57,915 bases of DNA from Oscillatoriales cyanobacterium (GTDB lineage Bacteria > Cyanobacteriota > Cyanobacteriia > Cyanobacteriales > Microcoleaceae): contig RDXX01000032.1 of NCBI GenBank assembly GCA_004292955.1, positions 1-57,915 of the forward strand. The letters run 5' to 3'. The notes beneath the pieces are model-generated. The model saw only the letters and a program-made list of their open reading frames with translations. It made no database searches and had not been told where the DNA came from. Position numbers and translations under genes: made by a program. Below are positions 35,147 to 42,506 of the stretch, in pieces; positions within the stretch are counted from its first letter, which is position 1, and each line of letters opens with the position of its first letter.

Positions 35147-36472
35147 TCAAATTCCCAACCGCTGATATACTAAATCTAAGTGCCTCAATTGATACTGCGG
35201 ATCGAAACAATCATCAATTTCCTTGCTCGTCATCTTAGCAGTAACGCGATCGTCCTTAGCAATCAAATTGTAGAAATTGCCTTCAGCTTTATTCCAAGCT
35301 TCATGAGCACAAGATTGCACAATTTTATAGGCATCTTCGCGACTCGTGCCTTTTTCTACCAAGGCTAGCATCACGCGCTGACTGAAGATAACTCCGCCGT
35401 AAAGATTCATGTTTCGCTTCATATTTTCGGGATAGACTAGCAGGTGTTTTACTAAGTCTGTGGTTTCCACTAACATGAAGTGAGTTACTGTAGAACTGTC
35501 GGGCAAAATCATCCGTTCTACGGAACTGTGAGAAATGTCTCTTTCGTGCCAAAGCGCAACATTTTCTAAGGCTGCGACGGCGTTGGCGCGGACAATTCTC
35601 GCCATTCCTGTCAGTCTTTCCGATCGAATCGGATTGCGTTTGTGGGGCATGGCGGATGAGCCTTTTTGCCCTTTGGAAAAGAACTCTTCGACTTCGAGTA
35701 CGTCGGTGCGTTGCAGGTTGCGAATTTCGACTGCAAAACGTTCGATCGATGCGGCTAACAATGCTAAGGTTTGGACGTATTCGGCGTGTCGATCGCGCGA
35801 AATGACTTGAGTCGATGCACAATCGGGTTCGAGTCCGAGGTTTTGACAGGCGATCGCTTCGATGCGCGGATCGATATTAGCATAGGTTCCGACTGCACCG
35901 GAGATTTTGCCAACTGCGATCGACGATCGCAAATTCACCAATCGGGCGCGGTTGCGAAGGACTTCAGCCAGCCATCCTGCTAGTTTAAAGCCAAAGGTGA
36001 TGGGTTCGGCGTGAATTCCGTGCGATCGGCCAACCATCACAGTATTGCGGTGTTGTTGGGCCTGATAGCGAATAGCTTGGCTCAAATCTTCGACACGTTC
36101 TAACAAGATATTGACGCTGGCGACTAATTGCAGCGCCAAAGCAGTATCGAGCACATCGGAACTGGTTAAACCGAGGTGAATGTAGCGGCCGGCATCGCCT
36201 ACATATTCGTTGACATTTGTCAAGAAAGCAATCATGTCATGGCGAACTTCCTCTTCAATTTCGAGGACTCGTTTGGGGTCAAAATTAGCCTTAGCTTTAA
36301 TTTCTTCGACTGCGGCGGCGGGGATGTAGCCGAGTTCGGCTTGAGCTTCGCAGACAGCAATTTCTACTTGTAGCCAGCTTTTGAGTTTGGCGGTTTCAGT
36401 CCAGATGTTGCCCATTTCGGGCAGAGTGTAGCGGTCAATCACGGTGGTCGTTGGGGAATTCGGTCTCACCAT
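35147..36472 (-). CDS. purB: Adenylosuccinate lyase
   Basis: This 441-residue cytoplasmic enzyme acts twice in purine synthesis: it cleaves SAICAR to AICAR and adenylosuccinate to AMP, releasing fumarate each time. The characteristic RYTLPEMGNIWTE N-terminus, HLGLTSSDVLDTA, MVGRSHGIHAEPITFG and the signature loop GSSAMPHKRNPIRSE, with the catalytic serine, are all present. The N-terminus has about ten extra residues before the usual start; a GTG at codon 11 (36442) beginning VIDRYTLPE is a plausible real start. Its neighbours are unrelated. Confidence 0.95.
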   Translation of the reverse strand: MVRPNSPTTTVIDRYTLPEMGNIWTETAKLKSWLQVEIAVCEAQAELGYIPAAAVEEIKAKANFDPKRVLEIEEEVRHDMIAFLTNVNEYVGDAGRYIHLGLTSSDVLDTALALQLVASVNILLERVEDLSQAIRYQAQQHRNTVMVGRSHGIHAEPITFGFKLAGWLAEVLRNRARLVNLRSSIAVGKISGAVGTYANIDPRIEAIACQNLGLEPDCASTQVISRDRHAEYVQTLALLAASIERFAVEIRNLQRTDVLEVEEFFSKGQKGSSAMPHKRNPIRSERLTGMARIVRANAVAALENVALWHERDISHSSVERMILPDSSTVTHFMLVETTDLVKHLLVYPENMKRNMNLYGGVIFSQRVMLALVEKGTSREDAYKIVQSCAHEAWNKAEGNFYNLIAKDDRVTAKMTSKEIDDCFDPQYQLRHLDLVYQRLGI

Positions 36473-36510
36473 TGTACATCTGTGTGGGGATGCAAGAGTC
36501 AGGAAGTCCA

Positions 36511-36573
36511 GAAACCGGGTTTTTTACGAAAATACTTTGTTGTAGCCCGCAGATTTGGTAAAAACCCGGTTTC
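36511..36573. repeat. 'gaaaccgggttttt' inverted repeat, copy 6
   Basis: Arms gaaaccgggttttttac and taaaaacccggtttc surround a loop containing ttgttgtagcccgcagattt, which is the complement-sense relative of the loop of copy 3. It lies upstream of purB, outside its coding sequence. Confidence 0.8.
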
Positions 36574-36670
36574 TTAAATCAACTCGGTTTTTGTCGTTTG
36601 GGCGATCGGCTACAATATCCTAAACCTCATTAGCTGGCATTCTTCTCTATTCGCCTATAAAGGGTTCCAA

Positions 36671-36901
36671 ATGAATAGCAATTATAGTCTCATTATCCAG
36701 TGGTCAAAAGAGGATCAACTTTTTGTTGTCAGCTTACCTGAGTTTACCGATGTCATGCAGCCTTGCACTCACGGACACACTTACGAAGAAGCGGCAAAAC
36801 ACGGACAAGAATTGTTAGAAACATTGATTGAACTCTATCAAGAAGATGGCAAACCTCTACCAGAACCTCAGACGTTGGGGAAACGATTACAGATAGCGTA
36901 A
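36671..36901 (+). CDS. HicB-like antitoxin-family protein
   Basis: This 76-residue protein has the short HicB-like fold: YSLIIQWSKEDQLFVVSLPEF, then THGHTYEEAAKHGQELLETLIE, then the GKPLPEP loop that is typical of the family. No DNA-binding tail or HicA partner follows directly. The next gene is a paralogue carrying a nonsense mutation. It is the first gene of a compact toxin-antitoxin-like cluster running to 38583. Confidence 0.75.
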   Translation: MNSNYSLIIQWSKEDQLFVVSLPEFTDVMQPCTHGHTYEEAAKHGQELLETLIELYQEDGKPLPEPQTLGKRLQIA

Positions 36902-36952
36902 AACGAAATAATTGAGGAAAATTGGCCAAATCGAAGCAGAGGAGACAGAACC

Positions 36953-37177
36953 ATGAAATATACAGTTGTTATCCAATGGTCGGAAGGCGATCGATGCTTT
37001 GTCGTGTTTTTGCCTGAATTTGAGGATGTAATGCAGCCAGTAACTCACGGAGATTCTTATGAAGAAGCTATCTACAATGCGCGAGAGGTACTAGAGTTAC
37101 TAATCGAAAGTTGACAAGCTGAAGGTAAACCATTGCCCGTAACTAAGAAGCTAGAACGATTATTTCAGGCTGTTTGA
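36953..37177 (+). pseudogene. HicB-like paralogue with an in-frame stop codon
   Basis: Translation from ATG 36953 gives MKYTVVIQWSEGDRCFVVFLPEF, in the same pattern as the preceding gene, followed by a TGA at codon 54 (37112-37114). The frame then continues as QAEGKPLPVTKKLERLFQAV to a TGA at 37175. At the stop position, related proteins usually have a tryptophan or other codon, so a single TGG to TGA change would explain it. A ribosome-binding site (gaggagacagaacc) precedes the ATG. It is most likely an inactivated copy of the HicB-like gene beside it, or programmed readthrough, which is less likely. Confidence 0.8.
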
Positions 37178-37256
37178 ATATTTTGATTATTTCGGATATT
37201 GCGTTTACGCCGTGAAAAGTGTTATCGTCAAGAAAACAATCAAAATACATCTTGCT

Positions 37257-37703
37257 ATGTTAAAGCAAAAAGCATCGCCAGAGTCTGTTTTGCCTCCAGA
37301 AAAAGAACAAGAATCTATAGCACAATTAGCACAGATACTCAGCCGAGAATCCGCACAGCCAAAATTAGTCACCAGTAACGGAGAAGAGATTCTCCTTCCC
37401 GAATCAGTCTGCAACATCCTGCATCAAGCTGTGCAGGCGATGGCATCTAATCGGGCTGTTTCGATCGTTCGTCACAATCGCGAATTAACAACACAACAAG
37501 CTGCTAATATCCTAAATGTATCGCGACCTTTTCTAGTCAAGTTGCTAGATGAAGAAGCAATTCCTTATATCAAAGTAGGTTCCCATCGGAGGATTCGATT
37601 TAAGGATTTAATCATTTATCAAGAACAGCGAGACAGAAAGCGCCGTAAACTATTAGACCAGCTAATCGAGATGACTGAGGAAGCTGGTTTATACGAGGAA
37701 TAG
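37257..37703 (+). CDS. Excisionase-type HTH antitoxin-like protein
   Basis: This protein of about 148 residues ends in a MerR/excisionase-type helix-turn-helix: NRELTTQQAANILNVSRPFL, then VKLLDEEAIPYIKVGSHRRIRFKDLIIY. Its N-terminal part (PPEKEQESIAQLAQILSRES, then LVTSNGEEILLPESVCNIL) is like antitoxins that are encoded just before PIN-domain toxins in cyanobacteria. ATG 37257 (MLKQKAS) is preferred; a GTG fifteen codons earlier (37212) extends the frame. The expected PIN toxin does not follow intact; only a trace of its start remains, fused to the next gene. Confidence 0.75.
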   Translation: MLKQKASPESVLPPEKEQESIAQLAQILSRESAQPKLVTSNGEEILLPESVCNILHQAVQAMASNRAVSIVRHNRELTTQQAANILNVSRPFLVKLLDEEAIPYIKVGSHRRIRFKDLIIYQEQRDRKRRKLLDQLIEMTEEAGLYEE

Positions 37704-37722
37704 GATTAATTCACTTTTTAAT

Positions 37723-38043
37723 ATGGCTAAAGTTGCTGTTCTACTTAATGCTTGTCTTTTGTTTTCCCTATATTTGCTTGATATTCTTCACAATCGCGAA
37801 CTGACGACGCAGCAAGCTGCCGATATCCTGAATGTATCGCGACCATTTCTTGTCAAGTTGCTAGATGAAGGAGCAATTTCTTGTGTCAAAGTAGGTTCCC
37901 ATCGGCGAATTCAATTGAAGGATTTAATCATTTATCAAGAACAGCGAAAAGTCAAGCGTCGCCAAGGACTTAAGGAATTAACTCAATTTCTTCAAGAGGA
38001 AGGATTTTACGAAGCACGAATACACGATATAGTTCAAGATTAA
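37723..38043 (+). CDS. Chimera of a PIN-toxin start and an HTH antitoxin tail
   Basis: This 106-residue frame begins with MAKVAVLLNACLLF, the typical first strand and catalytic-Asp position of a PIN-domain toxin (usually LDAC; here the acid is Asn). From residue 24 it switches without warning to HNRELTTQQAADILNVSRPF, nearly the same as residues in the preceding HTH gene, and then SHRRIQLKDLIIYQEQR. The two copies of the HTH coding sequence are very similar in DNA. A deletion between duplicated antitoxin-toxin units best explains it: the toxin body and the second antitoxin's N-terminus were lost. It may still bind DNA; it cannot be an active PIN nuclease. Confidence 0.7.
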   Translation: MAKVAVLLNACLLFSLYLLDILHNRELTTQQAADILNVSRPFLVKLLDEGAISCVKVGSHRRIQLKDLIIYQEQRKVKRRQGLKELTQFLQEEGFYEARIHDIVQD

Positions 38044-38107
38044 GAATGTTATGATTGCAAGCAGCATCAATAAACCCTAAAATTCCAGGTACAATCAAGA
38101 GCGAGCG

Positions 38108-38365
38108 ATGAAAAAGCGTAAAATTTTAGAAAAGGTGCTATCTGGGTCAAAAAACATCAAGTTTAATGAAATGGTGACACTGATTGAAGCCTTTGGCTTT
38201 AGTCTGGCGAGAGTCAGTGGCAGCCATCACATATTCAATCATCCTGAAGTGCCAGAAATTGTTAACATTCAAAATAAGAAAGGCGAGGTGACACCCTATC
38301 AAGTCCGTCAATTCTTAGCGATAATCGAGGAATACGCTCTCACAATAGAGGATGATCAACCATGA
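38108..38365 (+). CDS. hicA: HicA-type toxin
   Basis: This 85-residue protein is HicA-like: KNIKFNEMVTLIEAFGFSLARVSGSHHIFNHPEV (in parts) with the catalytic GSHHIF histidine, then NIQNKKGEVTPYQVRQFLAIIEEY. It should cleave mRNA when not bound by its antitoxin. The stop overlaps the next ATG by four bases (atga), so translation is coupled to hicB, in the canonical hicA-hicB order. Confidence 0.88.
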   Translation: MKKRKILEKVLSGSKNIKFNEMVTLIEAFGFSLARVSGSHHIFNHPEVPEIVNIQNKKGEVTPYQVRQFLAIIEEYALTIEDDQP

Positions 38366-38583
38366 AAGACTATCACATCAATATTTTTTACAGCAACGAA
38401 GATGAAGGCTATATTGCCGATATTCCCGACTTAAAATACTGTTCCGCTTTTGGGGAAACCCCAGAATTAGCTTTGCAGGAAGTACAGATTGCTAAAACAG
38501 CATGGCTGGAAGCTGCAACAACTGCGGGAAAACCCATTCCCGAACCAAAATACCGACCCGCAATATATCAACTTACTACTTGA
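38362..38583 (+). CDS. hicB: HicB-type antitoxin
   Basis: This 73-residue protein has the short HicB fold: YHINIFYSNEDEGYIADIPDLKYCSAFG (in parts), then ETPELALQEVQIAKTAWLEAA and the GKPIPEPKYRPA tail. It lacks an obvious separate DNA-binding domain, so it may rely on the toxin complex for regulation. It overlaps hicA by four bases and ends the toxin-antitoxin cluster. Confidence 0.88.
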   Translation: MKDYHINIFYSNEDEGYIADIPDLKYCSAFGETPELALQEVQIAKTAWLEAATTAGKPIPEPKYRPAIYQLTT

Positions 38584-38718
38584 CAAACGATCGCACAAAT
38601 CCCCCTTATTGCATCCGATCGATCGTCCAGTACTCCACTACTTCTCCCAGATAATTTGCGCTTGAACTTTCATACTCCGACAAAGCCGTAATTGTTCTAG
38701 TAACCTTCAAATTTTGCT

Positions 38719-38848
38719 ATGAACCTGATGCGGACTAAAGTCCTCACTACGAACCTGTCATGGATGCGGACTAAAGTCCTCACTACGAACCTGTACCCTA
38801 CGATTTTTGCTATGAACCTGATGCGGACTAAAGTCCTCACTACGAACC
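38719..38848. repeat. Three copies of a 'gcggactaaagtcctcactacgaacc' unit
   Basis: Three direct copies of gcggactaaagtcctcacta (each followed by cgaacc) are spaced by a partly shared atgaacctgatg or acctgtcatggat leader. Each unit has a small inner palindrome, ggactaaagtcc. The 272-bp interval between hicB and yebC otherwise shows no gene. Related units are at 14333-14467. Confidence 0.85.
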
Positions 38849-38855
38849 AAGGATT

Positions 38856-39623
38856 TTAAATCATAATTGAGGACATCAATTCATCGGTCATTTCAAAATT
38901 TGCTGTCACGCTTTGCACGTCATCTAAATCTTCTAGTGCATCCATCAATTTTATGAGCAATCGAGCTTTTTCAGGATTATCAATTTCTACTATGTTGCTC
39001 GGAATCCAGCGAGTCTCTGACTGTAAAACTGCAAAACCTGTTTGTTTCAAAACATCAGCCAGTTTTTCCAAATTAGGCACACTTGTAAAAACTTCTGCAC
39101 CTTCAGTATCCTCATCAATTGATATCAAATCGTAGGATTCGGCTTCGGCTTCTAGGGATGCTTCAAACAATTGTTCTTCATCAATGGGGCCGCATACTGT
39201 ACAAACTCCTTTGTGGTCGAACATCCACCCCACACAACCAGTTTCGCCCAAGTTGCCGCCATTTTTACTAAAAGCTTCTCGCAAGTCAGCCGCCGCGCGG
39301 TTGCGGTTGTCTGTCAGCGCTTCAATCAGAATCGCCACGCCGCCAACGCCGTAACCTTCGTAGCGAATGGCTTCTAATTCGGAACTACCTCCGGCTAAAC
39401 CGGCACCTTTGGCGATCGCCCTTTCTATGTTTTCATTAGGAATACTCGCCGCCTTGGCTTTTTCAATAGCTGTCCGCAGTTGAAAATTGCCAGCGGGATC
39501 GGGAACTCCGCTGCGGGCGGCGACAATAATTTCGCGAGATATTCGGGCAAAAACCTTGCCTTTAACGGCATCAACTCTAGCTTTTTGGCGTTTAATATTC
39601 GCCCACTTACTGTGTCCTGCCAT
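38856..39623 (-). CDS. yebC: YebC/PmpR family protein
   Basis: This 255-residue protein is a full-length YebC family member, beginning MAGHSKWANIKRQKARVDAVKG. It shows ARSGVPDPAGNFQLRTAIEKAKAASIPNENIERAI (in parts), EAIRYEGYGVGGVAILIEALTDN and NGGNLGETGCVGWMFDHKG. The family was described as DNA-binding transcription regulators; some members instead help ribosomes translate polyproline stretches. The role here cannot be told from sequence. Length and motifs are normal. Confidence 0.93.
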   Translation of the reverse strand: MAGHSKWANIKRQKARVDAVKGKVFARISREIIVAARSGVPDPAGNFQLRTAIEKAKAASIPNENIERAIAKGAGLAGGSSELEAIRYEGYGVGGVAILIEALTDNRNRAAADLREAFSKNGGNLGETGCVGWMFDHKGVCTVCGPIDEEQLFEASLEAEAESYDLISIDEDTEGAEVFTSVPNLEKLADVLKQTGFAVLQSETRWIPSNIVEIDNPEKARLLIKLMDALEDLDDVQSVTANFEMTDELMSSIMI

Positions 39624-39767
39624 ACTTATTTAAGATTTTTGATTTAAAATGTGCGATCGACATTAAATGATAGCACTCAGATTTTCACAGACCAGATTAA
39701 CCTAGGGTGTGCACTGCACAACCCGTACACATAGCATATAATGCGATTTTTTGCACGAATCTCAACT

Positions 39768-40406
39768 TTAATTAAAGCGGATGTCGGTTTCAGTGTCCGT
39801 GAGGTGAGAAGTATCGCCATTAAGTGCGATCGACCATTCGTCCCCATTCCGCACCACTTTCACCAAACAGCAAAGAGAAGCATTAATTTTCCTCCTAGCA
39901 CCGCCCACCAGCCACAGCGCACTTCCCACAACCGACGAACCGTGACCTACTAATAACATATCCTCAGGAAACTGTGCAGCGAGGCGTTTAGCAGTTTCCC
40001 CCGCCCTTTTGAGACAAGCTTCCCCGGTTTCGGGATAATTAGCAATACCGCCTTTATAAGAAGCATCAATCCTGGGAAAACGCCTGCACAAATCCTCGAC
40101 AGATTCAGTTTCCGGCATTTCGGTCATCCATTCAGGATTCAGCCATTCGCACAGTCCCCACTCTAGTTTAATTGACAAATCCAGAGCTTCTGCCGCGTGA
40201 TTTGCCGTTTGGACAGTTCGCAGAAAAGGCGAAGCAAAAATATGAGAAATTTCTTCACCTTTGAGGCGATTGGCTAGTTGTTTGGCTTGAATGTTACCGT
40301 CTTCGGAAAGATGGGGATCGTAGCGGTGTTCTGCGGTGAGAAACCAGTCGGGGTTTACGAAGTCGATGCGGTTTCCGTGGCGTGCGATCCAGACTGTTTG
40401 TGGCAT
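39768..40406 (-). CDS. Histidine phosphatase superfamily protein
   Basis: This 212-residue protein has the catalytic ARHGNRIDF motif near the N-terminus (residues about 7-15) and HIFASPFLRTVQTANHAAEAL with the second arginine. The late catalytic histidine is in LLVGHGSSVVGSALWLVGG. It forms the phosphoglycerate-mutase-like fold with a covalent phosphohistidine intermediate. The RHG-N-R rather than RHGE/Q motif is like eukaryote-type UBASH3/STS-like branches. Substrate is unknown. No signal peptide is present. Confidence 0.85.
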   Translation of the reverse strand: MPQTVWIARHGNRIDFVNPDWFLTAEHRYDPHLSEDGNIQAKQLANRLKGEEISHIFASPFLRTVQTANHAAEALDLSIKLEWGLCEWLNPEWMTEMPETESVEDLCRRFPRIDASYKGGIANYPETGEACLKRAGETAKRLAAQFPEDMLLVGHGSSVVGSALWLVGGARRKINASLCCLVKVVRNGDEWSIALNGDTSHLTDTETDIRFN

Positions 40407-40671
40407 AATACAGACGATTTTAGATTTGATATTTGAGATTTTGGATTGACGCTTGACGATTGAAAAAGTTGAGAAGTTGGGAATAAATGATGAATATTCT
40501 GGTTGATAGTTTATTTACAGTTGTAGTTTTTTGAGAAGAGGTATTACTTTTAATTAGGCTTCTGGCGATCGACATCAAAGAATTTAATTAATTTTACCAC
40601 AACTGTGCCTTACGATCGTCGCAACTATTTGACAATGCGCTAGAATAGAATCAGTCACTCTCTACGATCCA

Positions 40672-40992
40672 ATGGCTCAATCTATAAAGCAACTCCACGC
40701 CAAAATTCAGGTCATGTCCAGCGATGCGGTGAAGGCGATCGCACTTTCATGGCTGAATCAGTCCAACGGTAATCTCAGCGACTTTGAACGCCTAATCACA
40801 GAAATTACTGAGGAAAGCGAGGGATATCAGTGGGGAGAAATTGACACAGCAAACGAGTTTCAACCCCTCAGCGAAGAACAAACCATCGCAATGAGCCTCG
40901 CAGCCTTGGAAGATTACCAGAAAAGCAAGACAGGCATTTCGGGCGATCGGGTTAAGGAATGGGCAGATAGTTTAGGTATTACGCTATCCTAA
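40672..40992 (+). CDS. Small hypothetical protein
   Basis: This 106-residue acidic protein (MAQSIKQLHAKIQVMSSDAV) has no motif that I recognise. It is predicted to be mainly helical, with the segment FERLITEITEESEGYQWGEID in the middle and EEQTIAMSLAALEDYQ near the end. The C-terminal VKEWADSLGI could be a toxin-binding helix of the kind seen in antitoxins, but no partner gene follows; a MITE and repeats lie downstream. It is flanked by gaps of about 265 and 100 bp. Confidence 0.55.
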   Translation: MAQSIKQLHAKIQVMSSDAVKAIALSWLNQSNGNLSDFERLITEITEESEGYQWGEIDTANEFQPLSEEQTIAMSLAALEDYQKSKTGISGDRVKEWADSLGITLS

Positions 40993-41096
40993 ACGATGAA
41001 GTCCTGGTATTGCCTACTTACCACGGACAATAACAATTAATAGGTCAACCGCAGATGTAAGACAGATAACGCAGATAAACGCATATAATTTTAAGA

Positions 41097-41258
41097 TATA
41101 GCAATCCTAAATGATTATACTCGTTACCAGGCAGAGCGAAAGTAACGCAGATCCGGACGCTCTGCCGACCTTTTCGCAGCCGAGGCTCTTCAAGAGTGAC
41201 ATCGGTTCCCAGGCTCTTCCTGGTAACCAGTTATTGAAACTGATTTAGGATTGCTATA
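41097..41258. mobile_element. MITE with perfect 16-bp terminal inverted repeats
   Basis: tatagcaatcctaaat at 41097-41112 is perfectly inverted as atttaggattgctata at 41243-41258, giving a 162-bp element without coding capacity. Inner inverted repeats (cgttaccaggcagagc facing ggctcttcctggtaacc) would let it fold into a cruciform. No certain target duplication is visible at its ends. Confidence 0.85.
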
Positions 41259-41299
41259 GAAGAGAAAATGAATGCAATTTTGTTTATTTGTCCATTCTA

Positions 41300-41510
41300 T
41301 TTTTCTTCCAGTCCGCGGAGGCGGACATCGTTTGTGTAGCCGCGAATTCCATTCGCCCGGTAACTGCGGACATTGTTTGTGTAGCCGCGAATTCCATTCC
41401 CCCGGTAACTGCATTGTTTGTGTAGCCGCGAATTCCATTCGCCCGGTAACTGCGGACATCGTTTGTGTAGCCGCGAATTCCATTCGCCCGATAACTCAAT
41501 TTGTATAGAC
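41300..41510. repeat. Tandem repeats of 'tttgtgtagccgcgaattcca'
   Basis: Four near-identical units containing gtttgtgtagccgcgaattc followed by cattcgcccggtaactgc are arranged in tandem with lengths of 36-44 bp. A fifth shortened unit (tttgtatagacgcgaatcac) ends at the methyltransferase stop. An inner palindrome, agtccgcggaggcggac, lies at the left edge. The translated frames through it are repetitive and not real genes. Confidence 0.85.
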
Positions 41511-41515
41511 GCGAA

Positions 41516-42205
41516 TCACATACTCCCCCTAACTCGCAGCATCTTATTTCCACCTTTTTGAAACTCATAGGGAGCCTCTTGAACTTCCACACGAAAATTT
41601 CTATTTTTCAATTCGGCAATAATCGGATTTAAATGCTCAGATTCCTCTCCGCTAAAACTTTGCAACAGCGGAAACACTCGCACTTCCTTAGCAACCCGAC
41701 ACATTTCCATAATTGCTTCTAGATGAAATTCTTCCGAAAGCAGGTGAGAATAAGCAAATAAGAAATGGCTGCACAAAGCTAAATCAAATTGACCGTTATC
41801 GAAGGGCAAAACAGGCAGCTCAGCAGTCAGGTAGCGGCCTTGCTCCAAGCCAGAGGGAAAATCTGCTAAAAATTCCTGCATTGCTTTCATCCGCACTTCG
41901 CCTAGCTGGTACGGCGATTCAAAACTGTTCCACAGGTAACCGTCTACATTGGCCTTAACAGCGTCAATCACAGTTTGATATGTTTCTTGGATGCGATCGC
42001 CAATTTCCACCGCCGTAAACTGATAAACCGGATCGCAAGAAATCACCTTGTTACCTTGGCGAGTCATTTCAGCATTGAAACTCGCCGGCCCGCCCGCACA
42101 ATCTAGAATTGCTCGCTTGAGGTCACTTGATGTCAAGCTAAACATTCCTATGTATTCATCCAAGCAGCGTCCCCAGGGAATTACCTTCTCCAATTTTAGT
42201 GACAC
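41516..42205 (-). CDS. SAM-dependent methyltransferase-like protein
   Basis: This 229-residue protein has a class I methyltransferase glycine-rich motif, ILDCAGGPASFNAEM, followed by an acidic loop (ISCDPVY). The later QFDLALCSHFLFAYSHL (motif IV-like) and ICRVAKE-type block near VAKEVRVFPLL complete the fold. The sequence CSHFLFAYS matches a cyanobacterial group of uncharacterised methyltransferases. The stop lies at the edge of the repeat array. Substrate is unknown. Confidence 0.8.
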   Translation of the reverse strand: MSLKLEKVIPWGRCLDEYIGMFSLTSSDLKRAILDCAGGPASFNAEMTRQGNKVISCDPVYQFTAVEIGDRIQETYQTVIDAVKANVDGYLWNSFESPYQLGEVRMKAMQEFLADFPSGLEQGRYLTAELPVLPFDNGQFDLALCSHFLFAYSHLLSEEFHLEAIMEMCRVAKEVRVFPLLQSFSGEESEHLNPIIAELKNRNFRVEVQEAPYEFQKGGNKMLRVRGSM

Positions 42206-42506
42206 TTGTCTTTGTCCCGCAGATACAATTATTAATATTTTACATCAAAGAAGGATCGTTTTTTCTAGATCTTTTATTTCGGGGGGTTGATTTGCATCCC
42301 GACTTATGTATAAATAATTTTGAGAACATTTGGCTAGCTTTACGCTTTCTTTATAAAGAAGGTACTCGATTGCCGCACAAATTTTATGATTCCACCTCTG
42401 GATTTTCCAGGGCAGCGAGGCTACACTGGACAGAACGGAAAATAAACTAAAATTAACTAGCTTGCATTGCGATCGTTCAATGGCAGACTGCAACCAGGAA
42501 AGAAAG

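Noticed and set aside
41284..41592. Frames of about 100 codons with repeated GMEFAATQT or similar peptides
   Set aside because: They are translations of the tandem repeat array and overlap the methyltransferase gene end.
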